Shown: positions 58,169-64,000 of the stretch, one piece after another
Layout of the letters: every line of letters starts with the position of its first letter
Position numbering within the stretch: position 1 is the stretch's first letter
Assembly: GCF_900169305.1 (NCBI RefSeq)
Contig: NZ_FWDP01000004.1
Span: forward strand, 124,001-188,000
Reading direction: 5' to 3'
From: Marinilactibacillus piezotolerans
GTDB lineage: Bacteria; Bacillota; Bacilli; Lactobacillales; Carnobacteriaceae_A
Length of the DNA stretch: 64,000 nucleotides
Translations under genes and position numbers: made by a program
Notes under the pieces: generated by a model
Database searches by the model: none
Told to the model about the DNA's origin: nothing
The model's input: the letters and a program-made list of their open reading frames with translations, nothing else

Positions 58169-58711
58169 ATGGAAAAACAGGTGCAAGAAATCGAATTAAT
58201 GAATGAAGAAGCAGTTAAACGAGCTTTGACCCGAATTACGTATGAAATTATAGAGAAGAATAAAGGAGTGGAGGATTTAGTCATTCTGGGCATCAAAACC
58301 AGAGGCGTATACTTAGCACACAGAATAGCGCAGAGAATGGAACAGTTGGAAGGTCGGCCGGTAGAAGTAGCTGAACTGGATATTTCAAATTATAGAGATG
58401 ATCAGCAGTCTCTTGCTTCTGCTCATAAACCTGATCTGAACTGCACTGTACAAGGGAAAAAAGTCGTGATTGTAGATGATGTATTGTATACCGGAAGAAC
58501 GATCAGGGCAGCGTTGGATGCGATCATTGATCAGGGAAGACCAAAAAGAATCTACCTGGCAGTACTCATTGACCGAGGCCACCGCGAGCTGCCGATCAGA
58601 GCGGATTTTATTGGAAAAAATATTCCGACTTCCAGCGAAGAAGACATTAAAGTTTCTTTAACAGACATAGATGAAAAAGATCGTGTGACTATTCATAAAC
58701 CAACTCAATAA
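58169..58711 (+). CDS. pyrR: Bifunctional pyr operon regulator / uracil phosphoribosyltransferase PyrR
   Basis: A 180-residue PRTase-fold protein that binds pyr mRNA leaders in response to UMP/UTP versus PRPP. The PRPP motif [19 protein letters not shown] is present, as is [26 protein letters not shown]. Flanked by its own target leaders on both sides. Confidence 0.97.
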   Translation: MEKQVQEIELMNEEAVKRALTRITYEIIEKNKGVEDLVILGIKTRGVYLAHRIAQRMEQLEGRPVEVAELDISNYRDDQQSLASAHKPDLNCTVQGKKVVIVDDVLYTGRTIRAALDAIIDQGRPKRIYLAVLIDRGHRELPIRADFIGKNIPTSSEEDIKVSLTDIDEKDRVTIHKPTQ

Positions 58712-58714
58712 CTG

Positions 58715-58878
58715 CCGAACTTTAAAAGTTGTCCAGAGAGGCATCAAAGGTCGCAGGCAAACATGCATCTCTTCTCTTTCATTAAGAGAATGAGTCTGTC
58801 TTTTTACACTGGTAAAAGTAGACGATGATTGCCTACAGCTTTTAGACCTGATGCCTCTTTACATCAGGTCTTTTTTTA
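58715..58878 (+). promoter_or_regulatory. PyrR-dependent attenuator 2 (between pyrR and pyrB)
   Basis: A second binding loop, TTGTCCAGAGAGGCATC followed by AAAGG, lies at about 58729-58750. The terminator pairs AGACCTGATG (58844-58853) with CATCAGGTC (58862-58870) and ends in T7. Confidence 0.9.
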
Positions 58879-58899
58879 GCGAAAAGAAAGGAAGCGACT

Positions 58900-59820
58900 A
58901 TGGTTAATCGTCACAAGATAAAACATCCTAATCATTTTTTGTCACTGAATGCACTATCAGAAAAGCAGTTATTTCAACTTATTGAACGGGCCGTTCATTT
59001 TAAGAAACATCCGTTTACTGAGAAAAAACGACATTCACTGTATGCAATAAATTGTTTTTTTGAAGACAGTACACGTACACATAAAAGTTTTGAGATGGCA
59101 GAAAGAAAACTAGGTATGCAGCTTTTGGATTTTCACCCTTCAACCAGCAGTGTGAAAAAAGGGGAAAGCTTGTTTGACACAGTAATGACACTTCAGGCAA
59201 TCGGAGTAGATCTGATTGTGATACGCCATCCGCAAGAAGCATTCTATGAAGAACTTATTCAATCTCCTTTATTGACCAGTTCCATTGTTAACGGAGGGGA
59301 CGGATCTGGAGAACACCCTAGCCAGTCTCTGCTGGATTTGATGACCATTTATGAAGAATTTCATACTTTTAAAGGAGTGAAAGTCGCGATAGCTGGAGAT
59401 TTAATCCATTCACGGGTCGCAAGAAGCAATGGTCGGATACTTAAAAAACTCGGTGCTGAAGTATGGTTTACGGGCCCTGAGGCTTGGATGGATCCCTCTT
59501 ACGAAACCTTCGGATCATATGCGCCGATGGATGATCTGGTAGGAAAGGTAGATGTAATGATGCTGCTGCGAGTACAGCACGAACGGCATAAAGAAAGTCA
59601 TTCGGCTTTTTCAAAAAAAGGATATCTATCAGAGTATGGGTTAACTTCTGACAGAGAACAGAAAATGAAATCAGATGCCATTATTATGCACCCGGCACCG
59701 GTTAATCGCGATGTCGAGATTGCGTCAAACCTAGTCGAAAGCAGTCGTTCTCGTATATTTAAACAAATGGAAAACGGCGTTTATGCCAGAATGGCTATTA
59801 TCGATTCACTACTGCAATGA
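58900..59820 (+). CDS. pyrB: Aspartate carbamoyltransferase catalytic subunit
   Basis: A 306-residue enzyme joining carbamoyl phosphate and aspartate, the first committed step of UMP synthesis. The carbamoyl-phosphate loop EDSTRTHKSFE and GEHPSQSLLDLMTI are present; the C-terminal aspartate domain has VMMLLRVQHERH and HPAPVNRDVEI. No pyrI regulatory gene is adjacent, as usual in Gram-positives. SD AAGGAAGC. Confidence 0.96.
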   Translation: MVNRHKIKHPNHFLSLNALSEKQLFQLIERAVHFKKHPFTEKKRHSLYAINCFFEDSTRTHKSFEMAERKLGMQLLDFHPSTSSVKKGESLFDTVMTLQAIGVDLIVIRHPQEAFYEELIQSPLLTSSIVNGGDGSGEHPSQSLLDLMTIYEEFHTFKGVKVAIAGDLIHSRVARSNGRILKKLGAEVWFTGPEAWMDPSYETFGSYAPMDDLVGKVDVMMLLRVQHERHKESHSAFSKKGYLSEYGLTSDREQKMKSDAIIMHPAPVNRDVEIASNLVESSRSRIFKQMENGVYARMAIIDSLLQ

Positions 59821-59836
59821 TCACAGGAGGAGACTT

Positions 59837-61117
59837 ATGACATTACTGATAAAAGAGGCGCAACTCTTAAATACTGAGCTGGGTCAATTGACTGACATCT
59901 ATATAGAAAACAAAACGATTAGTGCCATTGGTCAGGATCTACCGTATGAAGCAGATACTGTACTGGAGGCGAAAGGAAAATTAGTGACAGCCGGATTGAT
60001 TGATGTGCATGTGCATCTGAGAGAGCCCGGATTTGAATACAAGGAAACGATTGAAACAGGCAGCAAAGCAGCGGCTAAAGGCGGATTTACTACAATTTGT
60101 GCTATGCCGAATGTCAATCCGGCGCCTGATACTGTTGAAGCTCTACAGAATATACAAAATATCATACAAAGAACCGCCGCAGTGAAAGTTAAACCTTACG
60201 TACCAATCACTAAAGATCTGACTTCAGATGAATTGACTGATCAATCTGCTCTGAAAAAAGCAGGGGCATTTGCATTCACAAATGATGGAGTAGGGGTTCA
60301 GACAGCGGCTACTATGTATTTAGCCATGCAAACAGCAGCGAAACTCAACGTGCCGATCGTTGCGCATACAGAAGATAACTCCTTATTGTTTGACGACGGC
60401 GGTGTCATGCACGAAGGCAAGCGAAATCAGGAACTGGGTCTGCCGGGAATGTCTCAACTAACGGAATCAACACAAATTGCAAGAGATGTTCTGTTGGCTG
60501 AAGCAACCGGTGTTCACTATCACGTTTGTCACGTATCAGCGAAAGAAAGTGTAAGAGTCATCAGAGATGCTAAAAAAGCAGGCATCAATGTAACAGCAGA
60601 AGTAACACCGCATCACTTGCTGCTTTGTGAAGAAGATATTCCAGCTGATTCAAGTCTTTATAAAATGAATCCACCGTTAAGAAGTCGATCAGATCAAGCA
60701 GCATTACTCGAAGGACTGCTTGACGGGACTATTGATATGATCGCAACAGATCATGCACCACACAGCGAAGCGGAAAAAAAAGGCTCAATGATAGGTTCTC
60801 CATTTGGGATTATCGGCAGCGAAATTGCCTTTCCCCTTTTATATACTTATCTGGTCAAAACTGGAAAAGTTTCATTGAAACAATTGATAGACTGGATGAC
60901 CGTTAATCCGGCTCAAACATTCTCGCTGGGGACTGGAAAGATTACAGTCGGGTCAATGGCTGATATAGCCTGTTTTGATTTAGAGCAAAAGAACAGCATC
61001 GAAAAGGACTTCTTTCACTCTAAATCGTCTAATACGCCCTTTATAGGTTGGACGATTTATGGTGCAGCAGCGTTTACGGTCGTCAATGGACAAGTGGTCT
61101 ATCAGGAGGGGAAATAA
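59837..61117 (+). CDS. pyrC: Dihydroorotase
   Basis: A 426-residue zinc amidohydrolase forming dihydroorotate. Metal ligands are in DVHVHLREPG and HTEDN, HVSAKE and ATDHAPH. ATG 59837 follows CAGGAGGAG; the in-frame reading from 59783 lies within pyrB. Its stop abuts the carA start. Confidence 0.97.
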   Translation: MTLLIKEAQLLNTELGQLTDIYIENKTISAIGQDLPYEADTVLEAKGKLVTAGLIDVHVHLREPGFEYKETIETGSKAAAKGGFTTICAMPNVNPAPDTVEALQNIQNIIQRTAAVKVKPYVPITKDLTSDELTDQSALKKAGAFAFTNDGVGVQTAATMYLAMQTAAKLNVPIVAHTEDNSLLFDDGGVMHEGKRNQELGLPGMSQLTESTQIARDVLLAEATGVHYHVCHVSAKESVRVIRDAKKAGINVTAEVTPHHLLLCEEDIPADSSLYKMNPPLRSRSDQAALLEGLLDGTIDMIATDHAPHSEAEKKGSMIGSPFGIIGSEIAFPLLYTYLVKTGKVSLKQLIDWMTVNPAQTFSLGTGKITVGSMADIACFDLEQKNSIEKDFFHSKSSNTPFIGWTIYGAAAFTVVNGQVVYQEGK

Positions 61118-62209
61118 GTGAAAAGAAGAATGCTTGTATTAGAAGACGGAAATGTTTTTAAAGGATACGGTTTTGGATCGGAAAAGGAAACAATCGGAGA
61201 AGTTGTTTTTAATACAGGAATGACGGGGTATCAAGAATCCATCACAGATCAGTCCTATAACGGTCAGCTTTTGACCTTTACCTACCCGTTGATTGGGAAC
61301 GCCGGCATCAACCGCGACGATTATGAATCAATCTTTCCAACAATCAAGGCTGTGATTGTAAAAGAGTTTGCCAGAGTTCCTTCAAACTGGCGCAGCCAGA
61401 TGAATTTAGATGAATGCTTAAAAGAAAAAGGCATTCCGGGGCTGACAGGCGTGGATACTAGAAGACTGACACGTGTAATTAGAGAACATGGTGCAATGAA
61501 GGCGCTGCTTACAGACACAGATTCATCAATCGAGGAATGTCTTCAAAGAGTACGATCGAAAAAACTGCCGACCAACCAAGTTGCCCAAGTATCAACGACA
61601 CGACCGTACGTCAGTCCGCAAAATGGCAGAAAAGTAGTAGTAATTGACTTTGGCTTAAAACACAGTATTTTGCATGAATTGAATAAACGGGCTTGTCATG
61701 TCATGGTACTGCCTTTCGATACGTCGGCTGAAACGATTCTGAACTTGAATCCTGATGGGGTTATGCTGACGAATGGACCGGGAGACCCGACGGATTTACC
61801 CGACGTTATTGAAATGATAAAAGAACTTCAGCCGCAAATACCGATTTTTGGTATTTGTTTAGGGCACCAGCTGCTGGCTCTAGCCAATGGTGCAAAAACA
61901 TATAAGATGGATTTTGGGCACAGAGGGTTTAATCATCCAGTCAGAGAAATCGCCACTGGCAAAATCGCTTTTACTTCTCAAAATCATGGATATGCTGTTG
62001 CGGCAGACTCCGTTGATCCAAAACGATTAAGCGTTACACACGTTGAAATCAATGACGGAACAGTGGAAGGACTGAAGCATCGTGCTTACCCGGTATTCAG
62101 TGTTCAGTATCATCCAGATGCTGCTCCGGGGCCGCATGATGCAGCCGATTTGTTCGACCAATTTATTGAAGTGATGGATGCACAGAAAGCGGGGATGATT
62201 CATGCCTAA
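61118..62209 (+). CDS. carA: Carbamoyl-phosphate synthase small subunit (glutaminase)
   Basis: A 363-residue subunit supplying ammonia from glutamine. The N-terminal CPSase domain precedes a class I amidotransferase domain with the nucleophile Cys in [11 protein letters not shown] and the His/Glu in [12 protein letters not shown]. The GTG start follows CAGGAGGGGA inside the end of pyrC. It overlaps carB by 8 bp. Placement within the pyr operon marks the pyrimidine-specific enzyme (PyrAA type). Confidence 0.97.
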   Translation: MKRRMLVLEDGNVFKGYGFGSEKETIGEVVFNTGMTGYQESITDQSYNGQLLTFTYPLIGNAGINRDDYESIFPTIKAVIVKEFARVPSNWRSQMNLDECLKEKGIPGLTGVDTRRLTRVIREHGAMKALLTDTDSSIEECLQRVRSKKLPTNQVAQVSTTRPYVSPQNGRKVVVIDFGLKHSILHELNKRACHVMVLPFDTSAETILNLNPDGVMLTNGPGDPTDLPDVIEMIKELQPQIPIFGICLGHQLLALANGAKTYKMDFGHRGFNHPVREIATGKIAFTSQNHGYAVAADSVDPKRLSVTHVEINDGTVEGLKHRAYPVFSVQYHPDAAPGPHDAADLFDQFIEVMDAQKAGMIHA

Positions 62210-64000
62210 ACGACAGGATATCAAAAAAATATTAGTTATTGGATCCGGACCGATCATTATTGGACAAGCTGCAGAATTTGATTATGCAGGGGCACAAGCC
62301 TGTCTGGCGCTCAGAGAAGAAGGCTATGAAGTCGTACTGGTCAACTCTAATCCAGCTACGATTATGACAGACAAAGAAATCGCCGATAAAGTTTATCTGG
62401 AGCCGCTGACTTTAGAATTTGTTTCTAAAATCCTCAGAAAAGAACGGCCGGATGCAATCCTGCCAACATTGGGCGGCCAGATGGGATTGAATATGGCGAT
62501 TGAACTGGATAACAGCGGCATCATAGCAGAACTGGGCATTGAACTGCTGGGTACGAAATTGTCAGCTATCAATAAAGCAGAAGACAGAGAGCTGTTCAGA
62601 GCTTTGATGCGAGAATTGAATGAGCCGGTCCCGGATAGTGAAATCGTGCATACAGTGGATGAAGCTCTCGACTTCGCCGGTCAAATCGGCTATCCGCTGA
62701 TCGTGCGTCCTGCCTTTACGATGGGCGGTACAGGCGGCGGTTTATGCGACAATGAAGCAGAATTGAGAGAAATTGTTGCAAACGGCATAAAACTTTCTCC
62801 GGTACATCAGTGCCTAGTCGAAAGAAGTATTGCCGGTTATAAAGAAATAGAATATGAAGTGATGCGGGATCATGCTGATAATGCCATAGTAGTCTGTAAT
62901 ATGGAAAATTTTGACCCAGTTGGGATTCATACAGGTGATTCGATCGTCTTTGCTCCGAGCCAGACACTGACAGATAAAGAGTATCAGCTGTTGAGAGACG
63001 CTTCCTTGAAGATTATTCGGGCGCTTGAAATTGAAGGCGGATGTAACGTTCAGCTTGCTTTAGATCCTCAAAGTTTTAATTACTACATTATTGAAGTGAA
63101 TCCAAGAGTCAGTCGTTCTTCGGCATTGGCGAGTAAAGCGACCGGATATCCGATTGCAAAACTGGCAGCTAAAATTGCGGTCGGTCTGACACTGGACGAA
63201 ATGAAAAATCCTGTTACTGAAACAACCTATGCTCAATTTGAACCAGCTTTGGATTATGTCGTTGCAAAGATCCCAAGATGGCCGTTTGATAAATTCGCAA
63301 CTGGAGACCGTACCTTAACAACGCAAATGAAAGCAACAGGTGAAGTGATGGCGATTGGAAGGACTATTGAAGAAAGTTTGTTGAAAGCTGTCCGGTCTTT
63401 GGAAGTCGGTGCTCAGCATATTGAGTTGCCTGAATGTGCAGATCTGCCTGATCACCAATTGATCGATAAAATCGTAAAAGCCGAAGATGAACGCTTATTT
63501 TATCTAATGGAGGCTATTAGAAGACAGTATCCAATTGAAGAACTGGCACAGCTGACCAAGATAGATCTGTTCTTTATGGATAAACTCCTGCACATTGCAG
63601 AAATCGAGAATACTTTAAAACAGTCAGTATTTGATGCCGATACACTGCGATATGCTAAGCAATATGGCTTTTCGGATCAGGCAATCGCTGATCGCTGGGG
63701 TTGTACAGCAGAAGAAGCCGCCCAACTCAGAAAGAAAAATCAGCTCACACCTGTTTACAAAACAGTTGATACTTGTGCTGCGGAATTCCAATCTTCTACA
63801 CCTTACTTATATAGTACTTATGAAGAGGAACAGGAAAGTATCGTTACAGAAAAGCCATCTATCTTAGTACTCGGCTCTGGTCCTATCCGAATCGGTCAAG
63901 GCGTTGAATTTGATTATGCTACTGTCCATTCAGTTAAAGCGATTCGCCAAGCAGGGTATGAAGCGATCATCATGAATAATAATCCAGAAACTGTTTCAAC
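62202..64000 (+). CDS. carB: Carbamoyl-phosphate synthase large subunit, N-terminal part (3' end outside window)
   Basis: About 600 of the usual ~1060 residues are visible, and the frame stays open to the right edge. The first ATP-grasp half shows [21 protein letters not shown] at the N-terminus, the glycine loop FTMGGTGGG, and [19 protein letters not shown]. The oligomerisation domain follows ([15 protein letters not shown]), and the second half opens with [18 protein letters not shown]. The start is ATG 62202, overlapping carA (PyrAB type). Confidence 0.97.
   Translation, partial: MPKRQDIKKILVIGSGPIIIGQAAEFDYAGAQACLALREEGYEVVLVNSNPATIMTDKEIADKVYLEPLTLEFVSKILRKERPDAILPTLGGQMGLNMAIELDNSGIIAELGIELLGTKLSAINKAEDRELFRALMRELNEPVPDSEIVHTVDEALDFAGQIGYPLIVRPAFTMGGTGGGLCDNEAELREIVANGIKLSPVHQCLVERSIAGYKEIEYEVMRDHADNAIVVCNMENFDPVGIHTGDSIVFAPSQTLTDKEYQLLRDASLKIIRALEIEGGCNVQLALDPQSFNYYIIEVNPRVSRSSALASKATGYPIAKLAAKIAVGLTLDEMKNPVTETTYAQFEPALDYVVAKIPRWPFDKFATGDRTLTTQMKATGEVMAIGRTIEESLLKAVRSLEVGAQHIELPECADLPDHQLIDKIVKAEDERLFYLMEAIRRQYPIEELAQLTKIDLFFMDKLLHIAEIENTLKQSVFDADTLRYAKQYGFSDQAIADRWGCTAEEAAQLRKKNQLTPVYKTVDTCAAEFQSSTPYLYSTYEEEQESIVTEKPSILVLGSGPIRIGQGVEFDYATVHSVKAIRQAGYEAIIMNNNPETVS

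Noticed and set aside
63631-63867. Open frame of 78 codons inside carB
   Set aside because: It is in another frame of a clearly coding carB stretch, and carB is open throughout.

Overview
The window is a low-GC Firmicutes chromosome segment carrying core genes. The gene order (radC-mreBCD-minCD-rplU-prp-rpmA; rnjA-HAD-def-pdhABCD; typA-ylaN-ylbG-rsmD-coaD-ylbL; comEA-EB-EC-holA-rpsT) follows the Bacillus/Lactobacillales backbone. Lactobacillales traits are the bifunctional GshF glutathione synthetase, a DUF1831 protein beside the cysteine desulfurase, a two-lipoyl-domain PDH E2 and a compact pyr operon. MreB together with MinCD points to a rod-shaped member, and I favour a Carnobacteriaceae-like organism (inference). 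I saw no sporulation genes, insertion sequences, prophage, CRISPR arrays, rRNA or tRNA genes.

Layout. 1-3600: end of valS, a HAD phosphatase, radC, a cold-shock gene. 3.9-9.2 kb: mreB, then mreCD-minCD, then the L21-leader/rplU-prp-rpmA ribosomal cluster. 9.3-12.2 kb: ytxK-ackA behind a folded leader, and a convergent UspA gene. 12.3-14 kb (minus): 6S RNA and rarA. 14-23.9 kb: gshF, cysteine desulfurase, DUF1831, mnmA, recD2, a lipid kinase (minus) and a YitT membrane protein. 23.9-28.1 kb: T-box-controlled alaS and ireB-ruvX-yrzB. 28.3-33.4 kb: mltG, udk, greA and the LiaFSR envelope-stress operon. 33.4-44.5 kb: RNase J (minus), a HAD phosphatase, a DUF1576 membrane protein, def (minus) and pdhABCD. 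44.6-50.5 kb: an inositol-monophosphatase-family gene, typA, ylaN, ylbG-rsmD-coaD-ylbL. 50.5-57.9 kb: comEA, comEB, comEC, holA, rpsT, uvrB. 57.9-64 kb: pyrR-pyrB-pyrC-carA-carB (carB cut by the window end), with two PyrR attenuators.

How genes work together. MreBCD and MinCD set cell shape and division site; MltG trims new glycan and LiaFSR watches the envelope. The cysteine desulfurase supplies sulfur to MnmA for tRNA 2-thiouridine. Prp trims the L27 N-terminus encoded directly downstream. Pyruvate dehydrogenase feeds acetyl-CoA towards acetate kinase (AckA). ComEA/EC take up DNA, while UvrB, RecD2, RarA, RadC and RuvX serve DNA repair. The pyr genes make UMP under PyrR attenuation.

There is no convincing unknown gene system here. 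The best leads are regulatory: two Rex-like (or Crp/Fnr-like) palindromes exactly 150 bp apart upstream of pdhABCD; a perfect 12-bp palindrome inside the promoter of the DUF1576 gene; a promoter plus long hairpin between pdhB and pdhC; a terminator-like hairpin in the typA leader; a multi-hairpin leader before ytxK-ackA; and a LexA-like box at the uvrB start site.
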